From Pontibacter roseus DSM 17521 (GTDB lineage Bacteria > Bacteroidota > Bacteroidia > Cytophagales > Hymenobacteraceae), in NCBI RefSeq assembly GCF_000373265.1, contig NZ_KB890765.1, forward strand, positions 494,685-558,684: a stretch of 64,000 bases of DNA, written 5' to 3'. The notes beneath the pieces were generated by a model, which made no database searches, was not told the origin of the DNA, and saw only the letters and a program-made list of their open reading frames with translations. The position numbers were made by a program, and so were the translations under genes. This document shows, in pieces, positions 1 to 7,959 of the stretch (position 1 is the first letter of the stretch; each line of letters begins with the position of its first letter).

Positions 1-115
1 AGTCAATGGCCTGGTGGGTATAGAGTACTTCTTCTTTGCCCTTGAACAGGTGTGCGTACTCCTTCGGAACCTCGTTTCCGGCGTGTTCGCATGTCAGGAT
101 GTAGGTATAGGACAT
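1..115 (-). CDS. N-formylglutamate amidohydrolase family protein (N-terminal fragment)
   Basis: The gene starts at the ATG complementary to 113-115 and runs off the left edge, so only 38 codons are visible. The N-terminus MSYTYILTCEHAGNEVPK, with a later THQAID, matches the start of the N-formylglutamate amidohydrolase family: a hydrophobic strand, then (D/E)HAGN.(I/V)P with a metal-ligand His, then a second conserved segment. The family hydrolyses N-formylglutamate or related N-acyl amino acids in the cytoplasm, but many Bacteroidota members are of unknown substrate. It lies 41 nt downstream of the LD-carboxypeptidase on the same strand, so the two are probably co-transcribed. The catalytic C-terminal part cannot be checked. 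Confidence 0.72.
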   Translation of the reverse strand, partial: MSYTYILTCEHAGNEVPKEYAHLFKGKEEVLYTHQAID

Positions 116-156
116 GGGTGTTTTCAGCTTAGTTAGGGAATGAGCCTGCTGCGGTT

Positions 157-1062
157 TCAGCTATCAAAAGAAAGGGTGGCGCCTTTGTCTGACACGGTCA
201 GGCGGACGTCGGCACCGAAAATCAGGGCGCTGTTCACGCCGCTGTGGCCAGCAGGAAATCCGAAGCAAACCGGGAAGTCAAACTCCTTCACCGCGTCCAG
301 CACGATTTCCTCCGGCGTTTTCCCAAAGGGTGGGTCGTCTTCTTTGATATCGGTGAGGCGGCCCACCACCAGCCCTTTCACGTACTCAAACTTGCCGGCG
401 TGCTTGAGAGACATGAGGTAGCTGTCGAGCCGGAAATACTGTTCCCCCACCTCCTCCAGAAACAGCACTTTGCCGTTCGTGTTCGCCTCTGACATGGTGC
501 CTTTGGCGTTGCACAGGATGCTGAGCGTACCGCCCACCAATGTAGCCTCCGCTGTGCCGTTGCGGTTCAGCGGGTGGGCCTTCACCTTGTATTCCAGCTT
601 CTCCCCGAACAGGGCCTTCCGCAGGCTTTCCCAGGATGTTACCTTGTAGCCGCCTTCCAGGTCGCTGGCCATGGTGCCTTGTATGGAGGCAGTGCCTAGC
701 ATGCTCTGCACATGGCTGTGCAGGAAAGTGGTGTCGCTGTAGCCTACGAGCCACTTGGGATTGTACTTGAACTTGTTGAAGTCTATCTGGTCAATCACCC
801 GAAGGATACCATACCCGCCCATGGTCTCCAGCACCGCCTTGATTTCATCGTTATCCAGCATCTGCTGCAGGTCTTTTCTCCGGAGCTCGTCCGAACCGGC
901 GAAGCTGCCCTCCCGCGGCCCTATCGTCTTTCCCAGCACGGGTTCCAGCCGCCATTCTTTCAGGATGTCGAGCAGCCCGTCGATGTATTCCTGCTCAGTG
1001 TAGTTGCTGGTGCTCAGCACGCCCACCTTGTCGCCAGCCTTGAGGAAAGGAGGTAGAATCAT
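157..1062 (-). CDS. ldcA: LD-carboxypeptidase (peptidase S66)
   Basis: A 301-residue protein of normal length for the S66 family, which removes the terminal D-alanine from murein tetrapeptides during peptidoglycan recycling. The expected Ser-Glu-His triad is visible: Ser109 in GYSDTT at the nucleophile elbow, Glu203/204 in FLEEVGE, and His273 in AGHSG. The N-terminal half also carries the family's GGYG loop (residues 82-85), and the C-terminal half the VGRLTDI segment. No signal peptide is seen, consistent with a cytoplasmic enzyme. The ATG at 1062 is the only sensible start because homology begins at once (LPPFLKAGDKVGVLS). The amidohydrolase follows after 41 nt on the same strand, suggesting a two-gene unit. 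Confidence 0.9.
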   Translation of the reverse strand: MILPPFLKAGDKVGVLSTSNYTEQEYIDGLLDILKEWRLEPVLGKTIGPREGSFAGSDELRRKDLQQMLDNDEIKAVLETMGGYGILRVIDQIDFNKFKYNPKWLVGYSDTTFLHSHVQSMLGTASIQGTMASDLEGGYKVTSWESLRKALFGEKLEYKVKAHPLNRNGTAEATLVGGTLSILCNAKGTMSEANTNGKVLFLEEVGEQYFRLDSYLMSLKHAGKFEYVKGLVVGRLTDIKEDDPPFGKTPEEIVLDAVKEFDFPVCFGFPAGHSGVNSALIFGADVRLTVSDKGATLSFDS

Positions 1063-1180
1063 GGTTTCGTTTTTTCACCCCGAACGGCGGAAGGATAGAT
1101 GAAGTTGGGCCCCTTGACGAGATTGGGTAGTTCAGCCACTGCCTGCTGCGTACTTCTACCCAGGTATAGACAGAGAGGCG

Positions 1181-1540
1181 TCAGCCTGTAACCGGAAGCT
1201 GGACCTGCCCGAGCGCTTCGATGATTTTTTCCGCTTTGCCGCCGTACTGGCTGCGGATGCGGTCTTCCTGTATCACAAAACTGGGCGCGGCCGGGTCGGC
1301 GTCAATGGTATACATATGCTGCTTGTTTAAGGTGTCTGACTCCTGGGTAGCTATACCTTGCAGCAGCGCCTGGGCACGGTGGTCCAGTGCCGTCCAGATG
1401 AAGCGCTCTGCGTTGGGGCCTTTCGTGAAGCTGTCGGGGAAGCGGCGTTGCGCCTCTTCCGTTATTGTCTGCGGGTCCAGCTCGTTCACCTCACATACCT
1501 GCTGAAACACGGCCAGGTCTCTCTCCAAATTGTTTTCCAT
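1181..1540 (-). CDS. Hypothetical protein, 119 aa
   Basis: A soluble 119-residue protein with no signal peptide or membrane segment. It is rich in Gln, Glu and Ala and looks alpha-helical; no known motif is recognised. The length, codon use typical of neighbouring genes and the ATG at 1540 support a real gene. It lies 72 nt downstream of another unrecognised gene (1613-2035) on the same strand, and the two may be co-transcribed. A hydrophobic stretch with a tryptophan (RFIWTALDHRAQALLQGI, residues about 46-63) looks like a core helix. No function is assigned. Confidence 0.6.
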   Translation of the reverse strand: MENNLERDLAVFQQVCEVNELDPQTITEEAQRRFPDSFTKGPNAERFIWTALDHRAQALLQGIATQESDTLNKQHMYTIDADPAAPSFVIQEDRIRSQYGGKAEKIIEALGQVQLPVTG

Positions 1541-1612
1541 AGTGTTGCGTTTTGGTTGAGTCTAATACGGAATTACAAGCGTTTGGTCACAGGTATAGCC
1601 GTTGCCGTAAGC

Positions 1613-2035
1613 CTAGTTGGAGATGCCGGAAATATAATTGGCTATTTCCTCTTCCTTTGCCTGCAGCGCGCTGTAGCCGTACTTGGCTACCACATCGCCG
1701 GCCATGGGGGAGAGCACCCCGAAAATTCTGGCTTGGCTGATGACTTCTTTGTTCCAGGCCGATGCCACGACCATAATCGTGTAGCCATTGTAGGAGCTGA
1801 GGTCCATGAGGTCGGCGGTGGAGCCAGGGGAGGGCCATTTGCCGGCGGCCAGGCTGTAACTGCCCTGTTCCCACCGGGGCGGGGTGTTGGCTTTGTCGGG
1901 TATGGGTTGGAAGTAGCCGTCTTCCACAGGGCCCATGAACACGGCGTTCACTTCCTGCAGGGCGTCTGGTACGAGTACTTTCGGGTCGGGCAATACTTTC
2001 CCGGATTCCTCAAGGGTTTCTTCTGGTGTATTCAT
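1613..2035 (-). CDS. Hypothetical protein, 140 aa
   Basis: A 140-residue soluble protein with no signal peptide. The N-terminal third is acidic and proline-rich. The middle has a hydrophobic strand (GYTIMVVASAWNKEVISQARIF, about residues 85-106) typical of an alpha/beta fold. The C-terminus is helical. No family is recognised. It has the same orientation as the next gene, 72 nt downstream. The divergent DUF6152/DUF6644 pair begins 178 nt away, so 2036-2212 should hold promoters for both directions, but no clear -33/-7 pair was found there. No function is assigned. Confidence 0.6.
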   Translation of the reverse strand: MNTPEETLEESGKVLPDPKVLVPDALQEVNAVFMGPVEDGYFQPIPDKANTPPRWEQGSYSLAAGKWPSPGSTADLMDLSSYNGYTIMVVASAWNKEVISQARIFGVLSPMAGDVVAKYGYSALQAKEEEIANYISGISN

Positions 2036-2212
2036 GAGGTGCTTTGTTGGTTAATCGTTATTTATACGTACTTCCAGCCATCAGAATAGTACTTCCGCAT
2101 TTGGATTAATGCCCCGTGTACGCTCCGCCAGAGGCTTTCGCACTGTGAGCCATACCTTTCTGTTGCCGAGATTCGTTTTATATAAGTTGTTGTACCTGAA
2201 ATATTTAAGCCT

Positions 2213-2566
2213 ATGCTGTTGCCTGTCAATCTATCCGTATACCTGCTTTTCCCATTGGCCATGGTGCTGTCGGTGCTGCACCACGGTTGGGCCAACTACG
2301 ACCAGACCAAGGAACTGGACTACACCGGGCAAGTGCAGGAAATCACCTTTGAAAACCCGCACGGCATGCTGCAGCTGCAGCACGAGGACGAGGTTTGGAC
2401 GGTGGTGCTGGCGCCTCCCAGCCGCATGGAGGCCCGTGGCCTGAGCAAGAAAATGGTTCAGCCGAACGATGAGGTGCGGGTAGTGGGCTATCCGCATAAG
2501 GATGGCAGCCAGGAGATGCGGGCCGAACGGATTTTCGTGGGGGATAAGAAAGTAGAGTTGCGCTAG
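2213..2566 (+). CDS. DUF6152 family exported protein
   Basis: A 117-residue protein with an N-terminal hydrophobic export segment (residues about 4-23) followed by the DUF6152 pattern: HHGWANYD, then G.V..I.F.NPHG, a Trp, APPSRMEARGL and a closing V.GY. The family has unknown function; members are small periplasmic beta-rich proteins, often encoded beside small integral membrane proteins. That holds here: the DUF6644 gene starts 2 nt after this stop codon, which suggests translational coupling and a shared role at the membrane. ATG 2213 places the signal peptide directly at the start. Function unknown. Confidence 0.75.
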   Translation: MLLPVNLSVYLLFPLAMVLSVLHHGWANYDQTKELDYTGQVQEITFENPHGMLQLQHEDEVWTVVLAPPSRMEARGLSKKMVQPNDEVRVVGYPHKDGSQEMRAERIFVGDKKVELR

Positions 2567-2568
2567 CC

Positions 2569-3054
2569 GTGTCCGGTACAGCGGGCGGCCTGCTGGCGGC
2601 ACTGGAGAATTCTGCGGTGGCGGCAGCCATTCGAGAATCTTCCTGGCTATACCCTGCTTTGGAGATAGCCCACATCCTGGGCATCGTGTGGTTGGTGGGC
2701 GGTGCCTTTCTGTTCGACCTGCGTTTGCTGGGGCTATCCCGCGCTATACCTGCCCCGGCACTGGCGCAGCACCTGCTGCCCTGGTCACGGCGGGGGCTAT
2801 ACCTGCTGGTGCCGTCGGGCCTGCTGCTCTTCAGTACCAATGCCGTCACGCTGGCAGCGGATACCGTTTTCCACCTCAAAATGCTGCTGCTGTTGGTGGG
2901 CGGACTCAATGCCGGGTTGTTCCACCGCTTTCTTTCCCCGTCTTCAGAAGCCTGGCAACACACGGGTATACCTGTTGCCGCCAAAGCCGTGGCTATTTGC
3001 TCTATGCTTGTTTGGCTGCTGGTGATTGCCTGCGGCAGGCTGCTGGCCTACTGA
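2569..3054 (+). CDS. DUF6644 family membrane protein
   Basis: A 161-residue integral membrane protein with about four hydrophobic segments (residues about 27-49, 74-93, 96-114 and 137-158). The opening LLAALENSAVAAAIRES.WLYP..EI.HI.G and the FDLRLLGL segment are characteristic of the DUF6644 family, whose function is unknown. The frame begins with GTG at 2569, two bases after the stop of the DUF6152 gene, and no ATG fits, so initiation at GTG coupled to the upstream gene is likely. The His in EIAHILG inside the first membrane helix, and a second His at HLKM, could bind metal or haem, but that is speculation from sequence. Confidence 0.75.
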   Translation: MSGTAGGLLAALENSAVAAAIRESSWLYPALEIAHILGIVWLVGGAFLFDLRLLGLSRAIPAPALAQHLLPWSRRGLYLLVPSGLLLFSTNAVTLAADTVFHLKMLLLLVGGLNAGLFHRFLSPSSEAWQHTGIPVAAKAVAICSMLVWLLVIACGRLLAY

Positions 3055-3079
3055 AGTTACGTACCCCGGAAAGCTCTCC

Positions 3080-3862
3080 TCAATCCCACTCACCCGGCTC
3101 TTCCTCCTCTTCCTCATACAAGTCATCTGCTTCGTCAAACTCCGCCTCTTCTTCCATATACCACTCGCCAGGGGCCTCTTCTTCCCGCCAATCCAGGTTT
3201 TGCAGCAGATTGTCCACCAGGGGCTGCTGCGCCGGTTCGTAAATCAGTTCGCCGCGCAGCAGAAAGCGGTTGGTGTCCAATAGCACCTCATAGATGGGCG
3301 TGTGGATGTGCCTCGGAATCCGGAACAGGCGCGGGTCGTGCTTGTGAAAGGGCGTAGCGACTTTGGAGTTGTACAGGTAGGGGAGGAGCGTCTTGGAGCA
3401 GCTGATGGCAATGCGGTGCACCTCGTGTTCCTCAAAATACTCCTGCAGCCGGCCGTTGATGTTCTCAAAGAACTCCAGCGTCTCGCCCAGCCGCACCCGC
3501 GAGCCCGCCCGGGATTTGCCTTTCGTCTTGAGGTACTTTATCTGGCTCTTGCCTTGCTTCTTGCGCACCATGTAGGAGCGGAACACCTTGTGGTCGAGGT
3601 TGAAGCCGTTCTCAAAATAACCCAGCGCGCAGTTGCCCGATTGAATCAGCACCACCACATAATTCACCTGTGTAGCTCCTGCCACTAGCCCCGGTGCAGG
3701 GGCCGGAAGCGTGATGGGCAGGCGGAAGTATACCTGCTCGTTACCGGAGTCGTCGAGTAGCGCCAACCGATGCTTTTCGGGGTCATAGGACGTCTGGATG
3801 GAAGAAGCCTGCAGCACCCGGAGCAGTTCAGCGGATTTGTCTTGCGGTAAAAAGCGGTTCAT
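3080..3862 (-). CDS. Vms1/ANKZF1-like release factor (bVLRF1-type ribosome rescue factor)
   Basis: The chosen start at 3862 (MNRFLPQ) gives 260 residues; an upstream in-frame ATG at 3985 would add a low-complexity Pro-rich leader and is not preferred. The core carries the hallmark of the eRF1-related VLRF1 domain: strand VNYVVVLIQSGNCALGYF, then VRKKQGKSQ with the expected catalytic-loop Gln at about residue 107, then the KGKSRAGSRVRLGETLEFF segment that parallels the SAG..LRR.NE block of Vms1/ANKZF1. Eukaryotic Vms1 cleaves peptidyl-tRNA on stalled 60S subunits; bacterial relatives are predicted ribosome rescue or hibernation factors. The C-terminus is a striking acidic tail (many Glu/Asp, ending EEPGEWD). 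It is a single gene facing the AI-2E gene divergently. Confidence 0.7.
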   Translation of the reverse strand: MNRFLPQDKSAELLRVLQASSIQTSYDPEKHRLALLDDSGNEQVYFRLPITLPAPAPGLVAGATQVNYVVVLIQSGNCALGYFENGFNLDHKVFRSYMVRKKQGKSQIKYLKTKGKSRAGSRVRLGETLEFFENINGRLQEYFEEHEVHRIAISCSKTLLPYLYNSKVATPFHKHDPRLFRIPRHIHTPIYEVLLDTNRFLLRGELIYEPAQQPLVDNLLQNLDWREEEAPGEWYMEEEAEFDEADDLYEEEEEEPGEWD

Positions 3863-4095
3863 AGGCGGCAGCGGCGCATAAGGTGAAAACGGAGGGGACG
3901 TAACGGCAGGCAAGTTCGCAAAAGCCGCAGACAAATAATAGCCTGCGGATGTCTCAGGTGGCTTCCGCCGTGCCCGCCACATCATACCTACGCCCGCAGC
4001 CGTAGAGATGATTTCAGTGCCGGCAGGTCCGTTTCGTGGTCTGCCGGGCTGCTGGTCACTGGAATGTTAGCGGTTCTAGACTTATATAAAGACAT

Positions 4096-5355
4096 ATGAA
4101 CAACCGAGCGAAGACCATTTTGCTTTACGGCACACTCATCGTGGTGGGGTCGTATTTCCTGTTCTGGGGACTGGTGCAGGCCAAGAGCTTTCTGGCACCG
4201 TTGACGGTGGCCGCTCTGTTGGCCATGGTACTGCTGCCCATGGCCCGGTGGCTCGAAAAAAAGGGCTTGCAGCGGGGATGGTCTGCTTTCCTCTCGGTTT
4301 TACTGATTCTGCTCTTTTTTGCAGGTATGGCCTGGGTGATGGCGCTGCAGCTGAAAAGCCTGAGCGAGGATTGGCCCAAGCTGCAGAAGAGGCTAGAACC
4401 CAAGCTGATGCAACTGCAGGATTTCATCGAGGAGAAGACAGGTATAGCGGTTCAGGAACAGGGGATTCTGAACAAGCTCCCTCTGGGTGATTCTGGTAGT
4501 CAGGAGCAAAGCCAGAGCGCTAGCCAGGAGCCGCAACAAGCGCAGCAACAACCACAACCGCAGCAGCAATCACAGCAACCACAAGAACAGCAAGCTTCCT
4601 CGCAAGGAGGCGGCGGGATTATTGGGTCTGTCTTGTCAACGGCGGGGAGTTTCCTGATGCAGTTCTTCGGCATGATGGGCACCTTCCTGCTCACGCTCAT
4701 CTACGTCTTTTTCTTCCTGCTGTACCGAAGCAAGTTCAAGAAGTCTATCCTGAAGTTCGTGCCGGACGACGAGCGGGACGCGGCGCGCGACATCATCAAT
4801 AAATCCACCGATGTCTCAAAAGACTACCTCCTGGGCAGGCTGATTCTGATTGCGTTCCTGGCAGTGCTGTATTCCATCGGTCTCTCACTGTCGGGTGTGC
4901 AGCAGGCTATTCTCATTTCTGTTCTGGCTGCCGTGCTCACCCTGATTCCGTACATCGGCAACATCATTGGCTACGCTCTGGCGGTAGGTATAGCGGTCTT
5001 CTCCGGAGGTGGCCTCACGGGTGCCGTAGGGGTGACCATCACCTTCTCCGTCGCTCAGTTCGTGGAGAGCTACATCCTGGAGCCTTATGTCGTAGGCGAG
5101 AAAGTGAACATCAATCCGGTATTCACTATCATTGTGGTGGTGCTGGGAGGAGCCGTGTGGGGCATCATCGGCATGCTCATCGCCATACCGGTGCTAGGTA
5201 TAGCCAAGGTGGTGTTCGACCACATCCCGGTGCTGCAACCCCTGGGGTATCTGTTTGGGCAGGAGGGCATGGGGAATGACGACAGCGGCGACGGCTTCTT
5301 TGACAAGCTGAAGCGGTGGGCGATGAATAAGTCCGGCACCAAGAAGAGCGCCTGA
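4096..5355 (+). CDS. AI-2E family transporter (UPF0118 membrane protein)
   Basis: A 419-residue polytopic protein with the AI-2E exporter/PerM layout: three hydrophobic N-terminal helices (residues about 8-85), a soluble loop, then five C-terminal helices containing the conserved LIPYIGNIIG and LEPYVVGEKVNINP motifs that define the family. Members export autoinducer-2 or act as ion/solute exporters; substrate is not deducible. Between the third and fourth helices lies an unusual Gln/Ser/Pro-rich tract (about residues 136-175, nt 4498-4610), a low-complexity insertion absent from typical members. The start ATG directly precedes the first helix. It is monocistronic and followed by the SpoIIAA-like pair in the same direction. 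Confidence 0.9.
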   Translation: MNNRAKTILLYGTLIVVGSYFLFWGLVQAKSFLAPLTVAALLAMVLLPMARWLEKKGLQRGWSAFLSVLLILLFFAGMAWVMALQLKSLSEDWPKLQKRLEPKLMQLQDFIEEKTGIAVQEQGILNKLPLGDSGSQEQSQSASQEPQQAQQQPQPQQQSQQPQEQQASSQGGGGIIGSVLSTAGSFLMQFFGMMGTFLLTLIYVFFFLLYRSKFKKSILKFVPDDERDAARDIINKSTDVSKDYLLGRLILIAFLAVLYSIGLSLSGVQQAILISVLAAVLTLIPYIGNIIGYALAVGIAVFSGGGLTGAVGVTITFSVAQFVESYILEPYVVGEKVNINPVFTIIVVVLGGAVWGIIGMLIAIPVLGIAKVVFDHIPVLQPLGYLFGQEGMGNDDSGDGFFDKLKRWAMNKSGTKKSA

Positions 5356-5437
5356 GGCTTCGACTGCGCAAATTGCAACCCAAAAAATATAGAACTCCCG
5401 AAACCTTGATTTTTAGTATGCAGTTTACAACGCAGTA

Positions 5438-5851
5438 ATGAGGCAAGAACTTAAAAATGCTTTTGGGAAGGAATTCATCACCGTCTCCGTTGACAAGGAG
5501 AACCGGTGGGTGCATGTCATCTGGAAAGGCTACCTGACGAAGGAGAATGTCAAGGCTGGAGCCCTGGCCTATACCGCTGCGGTGAAAGAGGCAGGCTATA
5601 CCTGCGTCCTCAACGACACGCGGCAGATATTGGGTGGCTGGGACCATTCCCTGGACTGGGTGGTAAACGATTGGGGACCCCAGGCGGCCCAGGCGGGCAT
5701 CCAACATTTTGCCATGATAGCCAACCCAGCATCCTTTGGGGAGTCCACGGCCGCTGCTTTTTACGCCACCTTCAAGGCGTTTGAGGTAAAGGTGTTCGAC
5801 AACATGCCCAGCGCCGAGGACTGGCTGCGGCAATATTCCCTGAAGAATTAA
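5438..5851 (+). CDS. SpoIIAA/STAS-like hypothetical protein (paralogue 1)
   Basis: A 137-residue soluble protein. The pattern is a beta-hairpin (VSVDKENRWVHVIWKGYLT), a helix, a strand ending in a conserved acidic/Asn turn (CVLNDTRQILGGWDHSLDW), and a C-terminal helix ending in AEDWLRQY. This is the architecture of SpoIIAA-like (STAS/SEC14-type) proteins that are abundant in Hymenobacteraceae and uncharacterised. The same pattern occurs at 5882-6313, 11555-11971 and 51600-52025, so the window holds four family members, two of them in tandem here with 30 nt between. The variable W..L/..WL residues at strand ends suggest a ligand-binding groove. Role unknown; signalling is only a guess. Confidence 0.65.
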   Translation: MRQELKNAFGKEFITVSVDKENRWVHVIWKGYLTKENVKAGALAYTAAVKEAGYTCVLNDTRQILGGWDHSLDWVVNDWGPQAAQAGIQHFAMIANPASFGESTAAAFYATFKAFEVKVFDNMPSAEDWLRQYSLKN

Positions 5852-5881
5852 ACGGCTGGAGGGGTAGCCACAAGGAAGCTT

Positions 5882-6313
5882 ATGAACGGGGTAGTTATGG
5901 AAGTGCAGGTAGAACTCAAAAAGATATTTGGCGATGTGTATTTCAGAGCCAACAGGATGCCTGACAACGCATTTCTGTATTCGCAGTGGTATGGGGTGCA
6001 GTCGGTGGAGACGGTGCAGGCAGGTGGCTACAAGCTGCTGGAGATGATGCGGGAAAGACCCTGCCTAAGCCTGCTGAACAGCAACAAGCACGTCATAGGC
6101 TCCTGGGACATGGCCCTGGAATGGGCCGAGAACGAATGGGCTCCCAGCATGCGGGCCTTGGGGCTGAAGTATCTGGCACAGGTGGTACCCTCCAGCATCT
6201 ATGCCTCCATGACCATCGAAAGTCTCATCCAGCACATTGACGATACGTTCGAAATCAGGACGTTTGAGGAAGACGAGGCCGCCAAGGCCTGGCTCCTGTC
6301 TGTCCAGGTATAG
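5882..6313 (+). CDS. SpoIIAA/STAS-like hypothetical protein (paralogue 2)
   Basis: 143 residues, or 138 if the second ATG (5897) is used. It is a paralogue of the preceding gene: hairpin with W (LYSQWYGVQSVETVQAGGYKLLEMM), then LSLLNSNKHVIGSWDMALEWAENEW aligning with the VLNDTRQILGGWDHSLDWVVNDW of paralogue 1, and a C-terminal EAAKAWLLSV helix aligning with AEDWLRQY. The gene begins 30 nt after paralogue 1 ends and both are probably one transcript, a recent-looking tandem duplication that has diverged considerably. An AGGTATAGC motif sits over the stop codon (TATAG at 6309-6313). The downstream neighbour truA is convergent. Confidence 0.65.
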   Translation: MNGVVMEVQVELKKIFGDVYFRANRMPDNAFLYSQWYGVQSVETVQAGGYKLLEMMRERPCLSLLNSNKHVIGSWDMALEWAENEWAPSMRALGLKYLAQVVPSSIYASMTIESLIQHIDDTFEIRTFEEDEAAKAWLLSVQV

Positions 6314-6345
6314 CACCCTCACATTTCTAATTGCATCCAGCCTAT

Positions 6346-7155
6346 TCACACCGCCTGCCAAAGACCTTCCGGCTGCTCCTGCGGCAAACCCATGAACGAA
6401 CTGCGCGAAGGCAGATCCAGGAAAGGGTACGTCACTTTAGACAGGTATAGCCCCTGCGGATAAGCTGGGTTTAGCGCCTTCGGGGCATTGTCCGTGGCCA
6501 GGTAACTTTCAAACTCATCTATTGTCAAGGCGCCCGTACCTACCAGCAGCAGCTTGCCCACCACAATCCGAATCATCCGGCTCAGGAACCTGTTCGCCGA
6601 AATCTGGAAGCGCAGCCTGTCGCCGTTCCGGTCTGTGTACCACCGGGCCGTTGTTACTTTACAAATGGTGCTCTCGTGGTCTGCCGGGGTGAGGCAGAAC
6701 GAGCGGTAATCCTGGTAGAGGGGGAGCAGGGCGGCGGCGGCCTTCATGGCGGGCAAATCCAAATGGGGCAGGAGGTAGAGCGAGCTGGTCTCGTCCAGGA
6801 AGGGGTCTTTGTAGGTATGGAGGAAGTAGTCGTAGCTCCTGTGGGTGGCATCGAAGCGGGCATGGGGCAAACCCTCCATGGGCAGTATGTCGAACACGGC
6901 GATGTCCGGGGGCAGCACCTTGTTCAGCCGGAACAGCATATCAAACTCCCAGGGCCTGTCCACATCCAGGTGGAAAAAGAACTGGGCCGCATGCACTTGT
7001 GCATCCGTCCGCCCACAGCCCACTATCGCCACCGGCACCTTCAGTATTTTGCCCAGGCTTTCCTCGAGCACCTGCTGCACCCCCATACCATAGGGGTGGC
7101 GCTGCCAGCCATTGTAGCGGGTGCCCTTGTAGCCTATATGGAAAAAATAGCGCAT
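6346..7155 (-). CDS. truA: tRNA pseudouridine(38-40) synthase TruA
   Basis: A 269-residue protein with the TruA hallmarks: an N-terminal YKGTRYNGWQRHP segment, the catalytic loop GRTDAQVHA with nucleophile Asp51 (the usual Gly after Ala is Gln here), and the C-terminal RFLSRMIRIVVGKLL motif. TruA isomerises uridines 38-40 in the anticodon arm of many tRNAs. The GRTDAQ variant is seen in a Bacteroidota sub-family, so the Gln is probably not a defect, but this paralogue could have a modified target range. It is convergent with the SpoIIAA-like pair and its start faces the lipoprotein gene at 7266. Confidence 0.9.
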   Translation of the reverse strand: MRYFFHIGYKGTRYNGWQRHPYGMGVQQVLEESLGKILKVPVAIVGCGRTDAQVHAAQFFFHLDVDRPWEFDMLFRLNKVLPPDIAVFDILPMEGLPHARFDATHRSYDYFLHTYKDPFLDETSSLYLLPHLDLPAMKAAAALLPLYQDYRSFCLTPADHESTICKVTTARWYTDRNGDRLRFQISANRFLSRMIRIVVGKLLLVGTGALTIDEFESYLATDNAPKALNPAYPQGLYLSKVTYPFLDLPSRSSFMGLPQEQPEGLWQAV

Positions 7156-7265
7156 GCCTCTCAGATGATGTCAGTCGCTTAAGTTTTAATTGAACAGGTG
7201 AAGTTAAGATTCTTTCACTTGAGAGAATAGTTTTTTACATTGCATAGTAATATAACTATACTTCT

Positions 7266-7883
7266 ATGTACAAGCTTAAATTTCTGCTCCTCTGGTGCTT
7301 CATGCTGGGTGCCATCGTTTCATGTGGCGACAAGGAAGACGACCCTGAGCCGGATGCCACGTTCTCGCTGGACTATCTGCCTACCACCAAAGGCAACACC
7401 TGGAACTACGGAGGCATACGGCCTTACTCCTTCACGGCCACGGGCGGCACCAAGGATTTTGATGGGCAGACCTACCACGAACTGGAAACCAAGGCAGGCA
7501 ATGAGACCGCCAAATCCTATCTGCACAAAGACAAGGGCGTGTATACCACCATCGGCTTCGTGCCCAACTCAGGCAGTGTCAAGATTGTCGTGCTGAAGGA
7601 AGAATCGGCCATTGGCAAGCCATGGGAGCAGACCAACACCATCAACGGCGTGCAAACCAAAATGAGCAGCACCATCGAGGCCAAAGGCATCACCAAAACG
7701 GTGGAAGGAAAGACCTACAAAGATGTCATCCATGTGAAGATGGTGACGACCTACAGCTTCATGGGCATCGACTTTGACCAGAAAATCACGTCCCACTACT
7801 TCTTCGCCAAAGGTGTGGGCCTCATCCTAAGCGATATCGAAGACTACGGTCAGGTGCCACTGCTCTCCTACACGGTGAAATAA
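7266..7883 (+). CDS. Lipoprotein of unknown function
   Basis: 205 residues. A classic lipoprotein signal peptide (KLKFLLLWCFMLGAIVSC) with lipobox Cys20 is followed by an acidic GDKEDDPEPD tether, as is common for Bacteroidota outer-membrane lipoproteins. The mature part is beta-rich with repeated T-x-G and Y patterns (PTTKGNTWNYGG near the N-terminus), resembling small lipid-anchored domains that hold one beta-sandwich. No catalytic motif is seen. The gene ends in a strong bidirectional terminator shared with the convergent iminopeptidase. Function unknown. Confidence 0.75.
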   Translation: MYKLKFLLLWCFMLGAIVSCGDKEDDPEPDATFSLDYLPTTKGNTWNYGGIRPYSFTATGGTKDFDGQTYHELETKAGNETAKSYLHKDKGVYTTIGFVPNSGSVKIVVLKEESAIGKPWEQTNTINGVQTKMSSTIEAKGITKTVEGKTYKDVIHVKMVTTYSFMGIDFDQKITSHYFFAKGVGLILSDIEDYGQVPLLSYTVK

Positions 7884-7897
7884 CCCCACTCAACATG

Positions 7898-7941
7898 TAA
7901 AACAGAAATGGCAGGTCGTAAGGCCTGCCATTTCTGTTTTA
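7898..7941. terminator. Bidirectional terminator
   Basis: A perfect 18-bp stem: left arm 7898-7915 (TAAAACAGAAATGGCAGG) and right arm 7924-7941, with an 8-nt loop. It has A/T-rich outer ends on both sides, and lies between two convergent genes, so it can stop transcription in both directions. Confidence 0.9.
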
Positions 7942-7959
7942 GCACCAATCCAATCACGG

